In this document: positions 41,408 to 51,757 of the stretch, piece after piece
How the letters are laid out: each line of letters opens with the position of its first letter
Position numbering within the stretch: position 1 is the stretch's first letter
Notes under the pieces: generated by a model
Databases searched by the model: none
What the model was told of the DNA's origin: nothing
What the model saw: the letters and a program-made list of their open reading frames with translations, nothing else
Translations under genes and position numbers: made by a program
Assembly: GCA_963835055.1 (NCBI GenBank)
Contig: CAWIDU010000002.1
Span: forward strand, 1 to 60,926
Source of the DNA: CAWIDU01 sp963835055
GTDB taxonomy: Bacteria; Patescibacteriota; Saccharimonadia; Saccharimonadales; UBA4665
Reading direction: 5' to 3'
DNA: 60,926 nucleotides

Positions 41408-42826
41408 TTAGTGGCTGAACCAGTGGTTATTGAATTTCTTCTGGTAGTTCTTGAAGAAATTCGAGCCGAAGTGGCCGCCACCGTAGTTGTAGCCGTAATT
41501 GCAGGTGCCGAAGTCAGTCGTCGGGAAGGTGTATCCCGCGTCAATGTCCCGCACCACAGCGTTATCTGGACCGGGGGTCACGGTATTTGTGGTACCGTCA
41601 TAGCTGCCCTGATCCGTGTAGCCTGGGCCAACAATCGTGTTGTTGCAAGCGCTGTCCTTGTCACCGACGTCTTCGATTCCGGCCTGGTAACCAAAGTTAC
41701 CGTTAGTAGCAACCAGTCCGCTGGTGTTCGTCACATTAGAGTTATAGATCCAGTTATTGCTAGCGACGTTCTTGGTCTGTGAAGTTGCTGGACCAGAAGC
41801 ATCAGAATTGTAGTTGGCAAAGTTTATGGCTTCGTCATTATCTACAAGCTTGTTGTTGGTAACCGAAACGTTTGTAGCCAGGGGGTCGCCCCCGCCACCG
41901 TATACCAAGATGCCGGCAGCCGTTGCTTCGCCAGACCCATTGTAGGCATTATCGGCAATCGTATTGTTACTAACGCTGCCTGTGGCGCCGCGGGAAATCT
42001 GGATGCCGTTTTGGGCTGCCACCTGGCCATTGCCGCCACCGGCGACGATGCTGCCGTCAATATCGGCGCTGCTACCAGTGCCATCGACGGTGATGCCGTT
42101 CTTGGCGTAGCCGCTGACCGTTGTGCCGTCGATGTTGGCGCTAGCCGAGAAGTCTGGGTTGGGGGTAGCATATGCCCAGGTAGTCGTATGCCAGTAAGTG
42201 CGGCCGATTTGAATGCCGACACCGAACTGACAGCCGTTTAGGCCTGGGTTGGTGTCTTTGATATTCGCAACATCGTCGTTCTTAAGATTTATGCTGCCGC
42301 TCAAAGCCAACACGCCGTATTCGTCCTCAGCGCAACCGCCGTTACCCGGCAAGGGGCCAGAAATATTCAAGCCTGTGACATTAATATTATTGCCGGTAGT
42401 AACTAGTAAGGCCTGCGGCAGGTTCAGATTGCTGGTGGTAAACACCGTTGGGTAATCCGATGCATCTGACGAGAACGTCGTGCCGACTGCCGTTAAACCG
42501 GCGCCTGGGTCACCCGTCAAAGTAATTGATTTACCAACAAAGACCTGCTCCTTGAATACGCCACAAAGATAGACTGTATCACTACTATTCGCGGCGTTAA
42601 CAGCACTCTGCACGGTGTTATAGCCTGGGTTGGAACAGCTCTTGTCGTTGCCTATGCTGTTGGTGCTGACATACAAAGTATGGCCGGCGCCAAAGGCATT
42701 CGCCGAACCGAATATGCCCAGTGATAAACCACCACCTACGATTATCAGGCCAGCTGCCGTCAAAGCAATCGTAATCCTAGTTTTTATCTTTTTCACCCCT
42801 CTATGGATATCATAATGATATTTCAC
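41408..42826 (-). CDS. Secreted right-handed beta-helix protein
   Basis: A 472-residue exported protein. The N-terminus has a basic start and a hydrophobic segment (ITIALTAAGLIIVGGGLSLG) ending near SANAFGA, a signal peptide or anchor. The rest is built of short repeats with N/G-rich turns (NNTIADNAYNG, TNNKLVDNDEAINF), the pattern of parallel beta-helices such as pectate-lyase-like proteins. It may bind or cleave polysaccharide at the cell surface. The GTG start at 42826 is set by AAGGAGGG at 42840-42833. Confidence 0.8.
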   Translation of the reverse strand: MKYHYDIHRGVKKIKTRITIALTAAGLIIVGGGLSLGIFGSANAFGAGHTLYVSTNSIGNDKSCSNPGYNTVQSAVNAANSSDTVYLCGVFKEQVFVGKSITLTGDPGAGLTAVGTTFSSDASDYPTVFTTSNLNLPQALLVTTGNNINVTGLNISGPLPGNGGCAEDEYGVLALSGSINLKNDDVANIKDTNPGLNGCQFGVGIQIGRTYWHTTTWAYATPNPDFSASANIDGTTVSGYAKNGITVDGTGSSADIDGSIVAGGGNGQVAAQNGIQISRGATGSVSNNTIADNAYNGSGEATAAGILVYGGGGDPLATNVSVTNNKLVDNDEAINFANYNSDASGPATSQTKNVASNNWIYNSNVTNTSGLVATNGNFGYQAGIEDVGDKDSACNNTIVGPGYTDQGSYDGTTNTVTPGPDNAVVRDIDAGYTFPTTDFGTCNYGYNYGGGHFGSNFFKNYQKKFNNHWFSH

Positions 42827-42962
42827 GAGCAGTCCCTCCTTAGCCCACATTTTTGTTAATACCTAACGATTGCATTATATCACCAGAATTTTGACAAATA
42901 AAAAACCACAACAGTTTAGTTGTGGAAAACTTTCGCAGAATGTTGTACCGCTAGGTGATTGG

Positions 42963-43035
42963 TGGCTCCTCTCGGACTCGAACCGAGGACACAAGGCTCT
43001 TCAAGCCTCTGCTCTACCAACTGAGCTAAAGAGCC
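42963..43035 (-). tRNA. tRNA-Phe (GAA)
   Basis: Acceptor GGCTCTT/AGGAGCC, D-arm GCTC/GAGC, anticodon stem GAGGC/GCCTT with loop TTGAAGA giving GAA, T-loop TTCGAGT. CCA is encoded at 42962-42960. Confidence 0.92.
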
Positions 43036-43078
43036 ACGCTCAAGATATTTTACAGATTAAACTTGCGACTTACAATGC

Positions 43079-43303
43079 TCACGGACGAGTATCGATGGTG
43101 GCGACACTAGGCTGGCTAATATTCGGTATGTGCGGCCCCCGCTGAGGGGACTCGGCGAGTGGTGGTTGAGTCAACCCGAGCAGCGCAAACGCGGCCAGCG
43201 TGTAAGCGAAAACCATTCTAGGGTTTATTAACGACGGATTATAAAATTCGGCTGCTCGCCGCGTCGCGTCGTCAAGTTCGGCAATTTCTTCTGGTGTTAA
43301 CAT
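43079..43303 (-). CDS. Small hypothetical membrane protein (74 aa)
   Basis: A 74-residue frame starting MLTPEEIAELDDATRRAAEF with one hydrophobic segment (MVFAYTLAAFALLGL) and a proline-rich end. The acidic helical start followed by one membrane helix suggests a small tethered protein. The tRNA-Phe gene follows 43 bases downstream. No family recognised. Confidence 0.55.
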   Translation of the reverse strand: MLTPEEIAELDDATRRAAEFYNPSLINPRMVFAYTLAAFALLGLTQPPLAESPQRGPHIPNISQPSVATIDTRP

Positions 43304-43356
43304 TATAAATTAACTATATCCCTTACTTTACTTATGGTCAAGGTAGTGGCATGCAA

Positions 43357-44382
43357 CTAGTGCTTGGTGGTGCTGTGACTGTTTTTTGGTGGATTGTAGA
43401 TCCCCGTGTCCCAACTAGCTTTCGGATCGCGTATCAGCTGATAGAAAACCAGCTCGCCAGCATCACCGCAAGCCGCAACCTTTATAGCATGTTTATCTTT
43501 CAGTAATTGATTACGCCCAACGCCTACACCGTACTCGCTAATCAGTAGCGTTTTGCCTGCGCGGCGAGCTTTTTCGGCCAGAGTATTCGTTTGGCTGAGT
43601 ACTCGGCCATAGCCATGTATATCAATATCATTGGCTGGCAGGTTCTCGATATTATTAAACCAGACTTTTAAGTTGTTATCGGACAATTCCCCAACGGCAA
43701 TTTGAGCGTGGTGGTTAGCTTCTAAGACGCCATCGCGACCAGCCTCAAAGAGAGCATCAAAACTCTTCAGACTGCCTTTGAAGAACAGGCTACTATTCGG
43801 TTCATTCATAATCGAGTAGCGTACCACCCTCGGACCAAGCTTCTTGGCTACCCGGTAAGCGAAGTGCTCCATCTTGGCCGGACTATAGTTCTCGTCGCTC
43901 AGTTTCTGGCTCAACGATTGCTGATAGGCTGGCGTCGGTAGTATCGTAACCTGCGTCTGGTAACCATGTTTGGTAGCCGAGATAACCGCATCCTTGTACT
44001 GCTGCAAGCCATATTTTTGCACCATGCCGTAGATGACATTGATGCGTAGTACTGAGGCACCGAACGTTTTGGTAGCCAGACTAAACGCCTTATTACGGCT
44101 GATATTTTGTTGCCAAACGAACTGATTGTCATCCTGTATGCCAACGCGGAAATCGAAGTCCGATATACAGGTGTTGAGTTGATCGCCCGAGGATGATACG
44201 TAGGCTGTGCCGCCATCTGGAGCGGGTTGCGGTTGTGACGACGGACTCGTGTCAGCCCCGGCAGGCGAAGCGCCAAAGAAAGTTACTCCTGCCAGCAGAG
44301 CAGTGCCGTAATTACGAATCGCTCTGAAGTGCCACTGATGTTCCGGGGCTTCGGCAGTAGATTGTAAATTGTGAGGTGTCAT
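43357..44382 (-). CDS. Secreted glycoside hydrolase-like protein (clan GH-A fold)
   Basis: A 341-residue protein with a signal-like segment (YGTALLAGVTFFGASPAGA). The barrel shows the two glutamates of clan GH-A: the acid/base in VRYSIMNEPNSS and the nucleophile in TLLISEYGVG. It may cut glycans of the host or biofilm. ATG 44382 is chosen; it lies only five bases after the CCA of tRNA-Ala, so processing of the tRNA would leave an almost leaderless mRNA. Confidence 0.78.
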   Translation of the reverse strand: MTPHNLQSTAEAPEHQWHFRAIRNYGTALLAGVTFFGASPAGADTSPSSQPQPAPDGGTAYVSSSGDQLNTCISDFDFRVGIQDDNQFVWQQNISRNKAFSLATKTFGASVLRINVIYGMVQKYGLQQYKDAVISATKHGYQTQVTILPTPAYQQSLSQKLSDENYSPAKMEHFAYRVAKKLGPRVVRYSIMNEPNSSLFFKGSLKSFDALFEAGRDGVLEANHHAQIAVGELSDNNLKVWFNNIENLPANDIDIHGYGRVLSQTNTLAEKARRAGKTLLISEYGVGVGRNQLLKDKHAIKVAACGDAGELVFYQLIRDPKASWDTGIYNPPKNSHSTTKH

Positions 44383-44390
44383 AAATTTGG

Positions 44391-44464
<74 letters not shown>

Positions 44465-44581
44465 AAGCTCGGGGCAGTATAACAGAGGAGGAATGAAAAC
44501 TCAACGCTCGCCGGGCAGTCAAATAATTGCTTGTCCGAGCCGGATAGGCATACAATGAGGCAGTCAGGGAGTATCATTTCT

Positions 44582-45343
44582 ATGAGTTTTATTATCGTCA
44601 TCGTTGTTATTGTTTTGCTGGCCATTGCCTTTGGGGTGCGGATTGTCAACCAATATGAGCGCGGCGTGGTATTTCGGTTGGGCAAAGTAGAGGGAAAAAT
44701 TAAAGAGCCGGGTCTGCGCCTGATTATTCCCCTCATCGACCAAATGCGTAAAGTCAGTTTACGTATCGTGACGTTACCGATCGAGTCGCAGAAAATTATT
44801 ACCAAGGACAATGTTTCGATCGACGTAGCGGCGGTGGCCTATTACAAAGTCACTGATCCTACCAAATCAATCGTCGAAATCGAGAATGTCGTTTCGGCAA
44901 CTTACCAAATCGCTCAGACGACTGTTCGCAACATCGTCGGCCAAAGCAGTCTGGACGATGTGCTCAGTGAAACGAGTGCCATCAACGAGAAGATCAAGAA
45001 AATTCTGGAAACTTCAACCGAGAAGTGGGGCATTTATGTCAGTACCGTCGAAGTCAAAGACATCCAGTTGCCCGACAGCATGCAGCGCGCCATGGCCAAG
45101 CAAGCCGAAGCCGAGCGCGAGAAACGCGCCAAGATCATCGCCGCCGAGGGCGAAGCCCTCAGTGCCGCCAAGCTAGGTGACGCCGCTGACATCATCTCCA
45201 AGCATCCGATTGCTCTGCAGCTGCGCAACTTGCAGGTGCTAAGCGATATCGCGATTGAGAAGAACAGCACCATCGTCTTCCCGAACCAGTTCCTCGACAC
45301 TATCGACAGCGTCAAAAAGTTCATGAGCAAAGAGCAAGTCTAG
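44582..45343 (+). CDS. Slipin (SPFH / band 7 family)
   Basis: A 253-residue membrane-anchored protein: one N-terminal helix (FIIVIVVIVLLAIAFGV), then the SPFH domain (NQYERGVVFRLGKVEGKIKEP) and a coiled C-terminus rich in A, E and K (AKQAEAEREKRAKIIAAEGEA). Slipins form membrane microdomain scaffolds and often pair with NfeD, which is absent here. ATG 44582 is chosen over an upstream start because the membrane segment begins right after it. A bidirectional terminator follows. Confidence 0.92.
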   Translation: MSFIIVIVVIVLLAIAFGVRIVNQYERGVVFRLGKVEGKIKEPGLRLIIPLIDQMRKVSLRIVTLPIESQKIITKDNVSIDVAAVAYYKVTDPTKSIVEIENVVSATYQIAQTTVRNIVGQSSLDDVLSETSAINEKIKKILETSTEKWGIYVSTVEVKDIQLPDSMQRAMAKQAEAEREKRAKIIAAEGEALSAAKLGDAADIISKHPIALQLRNLQVLSDIAIEKNSTIVFPNQFLDTIDSVKKFMSKEQV

Positions 45344-45360
45344 CGTCCCGAAAAGACATC

Positions 45361-45389
45361 AAAAAACCGCTGGCTAATCAGCGGTTTTT
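45361..45389. terminator. Bidirectional intrinsic terminator after the slipin gene
   Basis: A-run, CCGCTG (45367-45372), six-base loop, CAGCGG (45379-45384) and five T. It ends the slipin transcript. Confidence 0.85.
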
Positions 45390-45504
45390 ATTTTCGTGCG
45401 TGCCCACCCGGCGGCGGGCGATCGAAAATTTTGTTTTTGATTTTTGTGTCACGCGCCGCTAGAACGCACGATCTGTTATAAGCATAATAAATTTGGCTGA
45501 TTTG

Positions 45505-45966
45505 TCAAGACCGACCCGCGGCCGCCTTGAGCGCTTCTTGAGCATAAAAGACTATGATTGGCCTTAAATCAAATTCTTCGTTGTTTAATTCCTCAGGCTT
45601 AAACCATTTCAAGGCTTTGTGTTCCTTAGAAAGCGTCGTCTTATTATTTCGAGCCCTGGCAAAATAGGTCAAGGCGATATGTTTGTGCGGCGGGTTTGCT
45701 TCGTGCACATCGAGGTAATTGGGCGTCAGCAGCGATTTGCTGCCCGGCGAAGTTATTTTCGGCTTCGTGCTCAAAATAGTAACTTCTAAGCCGGTTTCTT
45801 CTTTTACTTCACGGAACAGGGCCGTCTCGGGATCCTCATCGAGCTCCACGTGACCGCCGATCGGCGTCCACATTTCGTAACGCGGGTGATTCACCAGCAA
45901 GACAGAGCCCTCAAACACGATATAGATGGTTACTACGAAATCGTACTGTTCATTAATGTGCGGCAT
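45505..45966 (-). CDS. Nudix hydrolase
   Basis: A 153-residue Nudix protein. The Nudix box GGHVELDEDPETALFREVKEETGLE is complete, with all metal-binding glutamates. It probably sanitises a nucleotide or releases a coenzyme fragment; the substrate cannot be read from sequence. Its ATG lies directly at the ligA stop (45967), so it is cotranscribed with ligA and translated by coupling. Confidence 0.92.
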   Translation of the reverse strand: MPHINEQYDFVVTIYIVFEGSVLLVNHPRYEMWTPIGGHVELDEDPETALFREVKEETGLEVTILSTKPKITSPGSKSLLTPNYLDVHEANPPHKHIALTYFARARNNKTTLSKEHKALKWFKPEELNNEEFDLRPIIVFYAQEALKAAAGRS

Positions 45967-47984
45967 TTAATTAATTATCTTTAGGAATTCTGCTTCGTTG
46001 ATTTGCTTAGTGCCAAGCTTGGCGGCTTTGGTCAGCTTGCTGGCGCCGACATTGTTCCCGACGACTAGGTAATTGGTGTCCTGGCCGACGGAGCTCTGGA
46101 AGCTGCCGCCCAAGGCGCGAATCTTTTCGGCGGCTTCTTCGCGGCTCATGCTGTCCAGACTACCAGTGACGGCGAAATTCTGGCCGCTGAGTTTGCCGCC
46201 GACGTGCTTGACGGTCTGGGGTTTGACGCCCAGATCTCGGAATTTGACTAGCAGTTTTTGATTGCGGCTCTCGCTGAACCACTCGACGACGGCTTCGGCA
46301 ACCACATCACCAATGCCCTCGACCTCAGCCAACTCGTCAATCTTGGCCTCCATTAACTTCTCCAGGCTGCGGAAGTTGTTGGCTAGGTCGGTGGCCGTCT
46401 GGACGCCAATGTGGCGGATGCCGAGACCATAAATGAAGCGATTGAGAGGCGGCTCTTTCTTGGCTTGGATGGCCTGCACTAGCTTACTGGCGGATACTTC
46501 GGCGAAACGGTCGAGTTTTATAACTTCGTCTTTTTTTAATTTATAAATGTCGGCGGCATCGTTAATAAGCTTGGCGTCCAGTAAGGCAATCACGTTCTTT
46601 TCGCCTAGGCCTTCGATGTCCAGGGCCGCTTTGCTGGCGAAATGCTCGATGCGCTTCCAGGCCCGCGACGGACAGTGCTCGTTGGGACAGCGCCAGACGA
46701 CGTCCTCGGCCTTTAACTTAACGAGTTTAGTATTACATTCCGGGCAGCGGATCGGCATTTTGAAAACTTTTTCGGAGCCATCGCGTAACTTGACCAACGG
46801 CTCAACGACCTCTGGGATGATGTCGCCGGCTTTGTGGACAATAACGGTGTCGCCAATCCGAATATCTTTGCGCTGCACTTCGTCGGCGTTGTGCAGGGTG
46901 GCCATTTGGACGGTGCTGCCGGCGATAACTACTGGTTCCAGCATGGCTACTGGCGTGGCCGCGCCAGTGCGGCCAATAGAGACGAAAATATCCTTGACCT
47001 TGGTGGTGGCCTGCTCGGCGGCGTACTTGATGGCGATGGCGCCGCGCGGCGCCTTGCCGACGACGCCCAGCCGGGCGTACAGCCGGCGGTCATTGACTTT
47101 GACGACCAGGCCATCGGTGTTGAAGGGCAATTTGGCGCGCTCGGTTTCCCAGCGGTCTGCGAACTTCATAGCACCTCATCAATGGTTTTCATAACTTTGG
47201 CCTCCGGATTGGCCGATAGGCCAAGTCCACGCAGTGCTTCGTAGGCAAACTCATTGGTCGGCACCTCGTTGGCCTCGGCTCGTAGCAGATCATAGGCCCG
47301 GAAACGCAGTGGCCGGCCGATAACTAGTTGCGGGTCGAGCTGGCGGATGGTGCCCGCGGCGGTGTTGCGTGGGTTGGCGAACAGCGGTTGGCCGGCCTTG
47401 GCGCGAGCTTCATTTAATTTCGCAAAGTCTTGCTTGTACATAACGATTTCGCCGCGGACTTCGGTGCGGCCTTTCAAGAATTTCTCAAATTTCTTGTCGG
47501 TGCGCAGCCGCAGCGGGATGGAATCGATGGTCCGGATATTGGCCGTCACGTCTTCGCCGACGAAACCGTCGCCGCGGGTAATGCCCCGCTCCAGGGCGCC
47601 ATCTTGGTAGACCAAGGCGCATGCCAGGCCGTCCATTTTGATGTCGGCGAAATACTCTAGCTTGGTCTTGGGTGGTAATAACTTAACAATGCGCTCCTGC
47701 CAGGCTTGGACTTCGGTGTCGCCGAAAGCGTCGTTGAGGCTGAGCATCCGCGAGCTGTGCTCGACGGTCGTGAAGCCGGGCAGCGGTGCGCCAGCCACCC
47801 GCTGGGTTGGCGAATCGGGTGTGATCAACTCTGGATGTTCAGCTTCGAGTTGGCTGAGCTCATGCTTCAGGCTGTCAGCGGCAGCCTCGCTCATACTCGA
47901 TTCATCGAGCACGTGATAGTGATAACGGTAATCGTTGATTAGTTCGCGTAATTTGGCGATACGATCAGCAGCCGGCTTATTCAT
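45967..47984 (-). CDS. ligA: NAD-dependent DNA ligase, split into two frames
   Basis: The first frame (47984-47166, 272 residues) holds the Ia domain, the catalytic lysine of KMDGLACAL, and ends after MKTIDEVL. The second (47169-45967, 400 residues) starts MKFADRWETERAKLPF and holds NTDGLVVKVN, the OB fold, the four-cysteine zinc finger (CPEC, CPNEHC), helix-hairpin-helix and BRCT domains. The break is inside the adenylation domain, at a place where a 2-base loss or 1-base gain restores EVL-KF. The two frames overlap as ATGA, so coupled translation of two halves is also conceivable. Whole-gene length is normal. Confidence 0.92.
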
Positions 47985-48888
47985 TTAATAATTCCCGATA
48001 CAAGGTGTACATGTAGGTGTGGACGGCAGTCAGCACGAACATCGTCAGGACGAAGAAAACCCAGCGGCTGAGCGGCGTTAGCCACACGATAATCGGCAGC
48101 ATGATGATGGCCGCCACGGCCAACAGAATGATCGGTAGCGCCAGGATTTTGCGCAGCACCGTCCAGCGCCGGTGGCGCACTAGCTCGCGGGCCGAGCGCA
48201 AGGCTCTTAGCGGCGTCATGTCCGGCAAGGTCACGATATAGAGTGCGAACAAGGAAGAACTTAACAAGTAAAGTGACACCAGAGCCAGCAGAATAAACAC
48301 TGCCAGCCAGATGACTTTTTCAATAAAGTAAACGGCTATGCCGTTGGTGATGACAGTACTGTAGAGCGCCGAGCCAATCAATAACGGGATCAGCTGGACG
48401 GCGATGACCAGCAGGACCAATACGAAAGGAATTAACGGCGCCATGCCGCGGTAATAGGCGTCACGAATACGCAGCGCAGCACCGGCCAGAACCTGGCGCA
48501 ATGCCCAAATAACGGCCAAGCTAACGATTAACGCCAGGAATAGCTGGTAGGCGCCGGCCGTGGCGCTGGAGCCGTTGCCGGCCGAGCCGACCAGGACAAC
48601 GAAGACGCTCAGGCCAGAAGCCAGCGAGCCAAAATGACCGTGGAAAATCTGGCTGAGCTCGCTTTTCAAGCTACTGACGTCGGTACCACCGCTGAAGCCC
48701 TGGACCAAGATGAGATTGAGCAGGCCGTAGACCAGCGTGATGCCAATGAATAGTTTGCGGTGTCGCCAGAGCGTCAGCGTGGCGGCCCGCGTCAGCCGCC
48801 AAACATTTGGTAAGCGCACGGGCGCCTTATGCGGCTTGACTTTTGGTGGAGCCTTTTTCGCGTTCGCCTTCCCGGTTTTTTTCGCCAT
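47977..48888 (-). CDS. Polytopic membrane protein, unknown
   Basis: A 303-residue protein with a basic N-terminus (KKTGKANAKKAPPKVKP) and about six membrane helices; the pattern resembles uncharacterised glycerophosphoryl-diester-linked or DUF-type membrane proteins, but I cannot assign it. TATAAT on this strand (48900-48895) ends six bases before the ATG, so it is probably leaderless. Its end overlaps the ligA start by eight bases. Confidence 0.7.
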   Translation of the reverse strand: MAKKTGKANAKKAPPKVKPHKAPVRLPNVWRLTRAATLTLWRHRKLFIGITLVYGLLNLILVQGFSGGTDVSSLKSELSQIFHGHFGSLASGLSVFVVLVGSAGNGSSATAGAYQLFLALIVSLAVIWALRQVLAGAALRIRDAYYRGMAPLIPFVLVLLVIAVQLIPLLIGSALYSTVITNGIAVYFIEKVIWLAVFILLALVSLYLLSSSLFALYIVTLPDMTPLRALRSARELVRHRRWTVLRKILALPIILLAVAAIIMLPIIVWLTPLSRWVFFVLTMFVLTAVHTYMYTLYRELLNE

Positions 48889-48927
48889 GCCTCTATTATA
48901 TTTTGAAACGGAGTAATTAACTAGGCT

Positions 48928-49806
48928 TTAGGCGTGGGTGCCCATGGAGCGCAGGCGAGCGATGCGATCGTCAATTGGCGGGTGAGTGTCGAAGAGGCTG
49001 GTCAGGCCGTGTTTGCGCAAGGGGTTGACGAAGAACAGATGGGCAGTGGAGGTGTTCTGCACTTTGGCTGGATGGTTGGCGGCCTTGATTTTCTCCAGGG
49101 CGCTGGCCAAGCCTTCTGGATAGCGGGTGGTCAGGGCGCCGGTGGCGTCGGCCAGATATTCACGCTGGCGCGAAATGGCCAACTGGATCATGGTAGCCAC
49201 GATTGGCGCCAAGATAGCGGCTACGATGCCGAGAATTAGGAACATTTGGTTATTCTCGCGGTCGCGGTCGCCGCCGAACCAAGTCACTCGGATGATGATG
49301 TCGGCCAGTAGCGAGATAACCGCTGTCAGGGCAAAAGCCACTAGGCTGACCCGAATGTCGTAGTTCTTGACGTGACTGAGCTCGTGGGCCAGAACGCCGG
49401 TCAGTTCTTCGTCATTCATCATGTCTAGGATGCCGCTGGTGGCGCAGACGGCGGCGTGCCGGGGATCACGGCCAGTGGCAAAAGCGTTCGGCGACGGGTC
49501 ATTCATGATGTAGACCTTCGGCATTGGCAAGCCATCAGTGATTGACAGGTTTTCGACGATCCGCCACAGCCGCGGATTGTCAGACTTCTGGATTTCCTGG
49601 GCCCGATTGACCGCCAAAGCCATGCGCGCGCCGCTGTAATAGGTGAAAATGGCATACAGGCTGGCGCCAATCAAGCCGCCGTAGAAAACTCCGGTACCGC
49701 CACCGAGGAATCGATTGAACAGCCAGACGATCAGCGTCACGAAAGCCACGAACAGCACCATAATAATGACCGTGCGGCGTTTATTGCTGGCGATATCAGA
49801 GTACAT
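48928..49806 (-). CDS. htpX: Membrane zinc protease HtpX (M48 family)
   Basis: A 292-residue protease with four membrane helices. The zinc site is GVLAHELSHVKNYD with the third ligand E in REYLADATGA. HtpX degrades misfolded membrane proteins. It follows lemA in a lemA-htpX arrangement seen in many bacteria; the two coding ends nearly touch. Confidence 0.94.
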   Translation of the reverse strand: MYSDIASNKRRTVIIMVLFVAFVTLIVWLFNRFLGGGTGVFYGGLIGASLYAIFTYYSGARMALAVNRAQEIQKSDNPRLWRIVENLSITDGLPMPKVYIMNDPSPNAFATGRDPRHAAVCATSGILDMMNDEELTGVLAHELSHVKNYDIRVSLVAFALTAVISLLADIIIRVTWFGGDRDRENNQMFLILGIVAAILAPIVATMIQLAISRQREYLADATGALTTRYPEGLASALEKIKAANHPAKVQNTSTAHLFFVNPLRKHGLTSLFDTHPPIDDRIARLRSMGTHA

Positions 49807-49809
49807 CGC

Positions 49810-50369
49810 TTAAAACTTGACGTCTACGGGGTTCTGGACAGTGGCGGCTTCGGCGCCGTCGACCTCGAAGAATTCCTTGTCCTGCTTGTAACCAAACATG
49901 CTGGCGAAAATATTGGTCGGGAACGTCTTGCGCTTGGTGTTGAAGTCGCGCACTACGCCGTTGTAGAAGCGGCGTGAAGCTTGGATTTTGTCCTCGGTGT
50001 CGGTCAATTCGGCTTGCAGCTCTTGGAAGTTCTGCGAAGCCTTCAAGGTCGGGGTAATTTTCGGCCACCGCGAACAGACTCTTCATAGTCTGTCTGGAAG
50101 TCGCCCTCGGCCTTGGCGGCAGCCGCCGGACTTTGAGCACTCAAAGTGTTGGCTCGGGCGGCCGTGACGTCTTCGAAAACGGACTTCTCGTGAGCGGCGT
50201 AACCTTTGACAGTGTTGACCAGATTAGGGATCAGATCAGCGCGGCGTTTCATTTGAACGGTGATATCGCTCCAGGCCTCGTTGGCTTGCTGATTCAGACG
50301 AACCAGGCTGTTGTACATGAACGCGCCGAGCGCGACCAGCACCACAATTACGATAATAATGACGATCAT
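49810..50369 (-). CDS. lemA: LemA family protein, broken by two frameshifts
   Basis: The N-terminal frame (50369 leftward) has one membrane helix (VIIIVIVVLVALGAF) and YNSLVRLNQQANEAWSDI, then QMKRRADLIPNLVNTVKGYA, the LemA hallmark. Near 50080 the frame shifts to give MKSLFAVAENYPDL, and near 50043 again to give KASQNFQELQAELTDTEDK and the end VDGAEAATVQNPVDVKF. Each needs removal of one base. The repaired length is about 185 residues, normal for LemA. AAAGGAG precedes the ATG, so this gene has a leader. Confidence 0.9.
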
Positions 50370-50430
50370 GGGGCTCCTTTGCTTTCGTTTCTATTATACA
50401 ACACTCGGGCCACACGGTATCATGGAAAGT

Positions 50431-51624
50431 ATGAAATGGATGGGACGGTTCGGCCTAGTGATTATCATCGGCTTGTTGGGCTTTTACGTTTATCGAATCG
50501 TCGTCCACCCGCTGCCGGTGATCAAGCCGGCGCTAGCCAGCGCCAAACTGACTATTCAAACAACGGCGCCGGCCCTGAATTGGCCGGCTGACGGTGCGGC
50601 GGCAGTCGGCATAGCCGGCAGCGACGTTCTGATCAGCCACGGTTCGGTAGCATCAGCCCCGACGGCCAGCACCGCCAAACTAATTACCGCCCTAACCGTT
50701 CTGAAAGCCAAACCGTTGACCGCCGGCCAGCCAGGACCGACCATCACGCTCGGCGCCAACGACGTGGCGCTCTATAACAACTACAAAGCCGAAGGTGGCT
50801 CAGTGGTGCCAGTGACCGCCGGCGAGCAAATCAGCGAATACCAAGTACTAGAAGCCATGCTGCTGCCGTCGGCCAATAATATGGCAGATAGCTTGGCCGG
50901 CTGGGCCTATGGCTCGCTGTCGGCCTACGCCACGGCGGCCAACGACTATCTGACCCAGTTGGGATTGGCCAAAACCCATGTCGGCAGCGACGCCAGCGGC
51001 TTCGATCCCAGTACCACCAGTACGCCGGTGGATTTGGTGAGGCTAGGCGAAATCGCTATGCAAAACCCTGTTCTGGCTGGGATCGTCAATCAGCCAACAG
51101 CCGCCGACATCCCTAACACTGCCGGCGTCCAAAACATCAATACGCTGCTCGGCAGCCACAATATTGTAGGCATCAAAACCGGTAACACCAGTCAGGCGGG
51201 CGGCGTTTTCGTCTCGGCGTCGACGATCAAAATTAACGGCCGGCCGCAAACCATCGTCACTGCCCTGATGGGCGCACCAACACTAGGCAGGGCTCTAAGT
51301 GACAGCCTGCCGCTCATCGACAGCGCCCAAGCCAACTTCCAAACGATCAAGCTGATCAGCGCCGGCGCCGTAGTCGGACATTACCAAGTGCCGTGGGGCG
51401 GCAGCGTGGCTGCCGTGGCGACCAGCAACTTGACCGTCACCACCTGGCGTGGCAGTCTGGTGCCAGCCACTATCAAACTGGAATCAACTGCTGGCTCAGC
51501 CAACGACACCGTCGGACGAGTCAGCACCCCGGCCACGACTTTTGACAGCCAACAATCAGTGACCGTAAAATTACAAACCGCCATCCCTAAGCCCTCGTTG
51601 TGGTGGCGGCTAACGCACCCTTGA
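50431..51624 (+). CDS. D-alanyl-D-alanine carboxypeptidase (S11 family)
   Basis: A 397-residue penicillin-binding protein with an N-terminal membrane anchor (FGLVIIIGLLGFYVYRIVV). Active-site motifs are SxxK in APTASTAKLITAL, SxN in PSANNMADSLAG and KTG in VGIKTGNTSQ. It trims the stem peptide of peptidoglycan outside the membrane. TATCAT at 50418-50423 ends seven bases before ATG 50431, so this start is preferred to ATG 50422. Two tRNA genes follow. Confidence 0.9.
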   Translation: MKWMGRFGLVIIIGLLGFYVYRIVVHPLPVIKPALASAKLTIQTTAPALNWPADGAAAVGIAGSDVLISHGSVASAPTASTAKLITALTVLKAKPLTAGQPGPTITLGANDVALYNNYKAEGGSVVPVTAGEQISEYQVLEAMLLPSANNMADSLAGWAYGSLSAYATAANDYLTQLGLAKTHVGSDASGFDPSTTSTPVDLVRLGEIAMQNPVLAGIVNQPTAADIPNTAGVQNINTLLGSHNIVGIKTGNTSQAGGVFVSASTIKINGRPQTIVTALMGAPTLGRALSDSLPLIDSAQANFQTIKLISAGAVVGHYQVPWGGSVAAVATSNLTVTTWRGSLVPATIKLESTAGSANDTVGRVSTPATTFDSQQSVTVKLQTAIPKPSLWWRLTHP

Positions 51625-51663
51625 GTTTTAAGCCCAAAACAGATAAGATATGGTGGTCTTTTC

Positions 51664-51747
51664 GGGGACGTGGCGGAATTGGTAGACGCGCTACCTTGAG
51701 GTGGTAGTGGGAGCAATCCTGTGGAGGTTCAAGTCCTCTCGTCCCCA
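51664..51747 (+). tRNA. tRNA-Leu (GAG)
   Basis: Acceptor GGGGACG/CGTCCCC, anticodon stem CTACC-type with loop giving GAG, long variable arm, T-loop TTCAAGT. CCA at 51748-51750. Confidence 0.92.
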
Positions 51748-51757
51748 CCATTAATCA

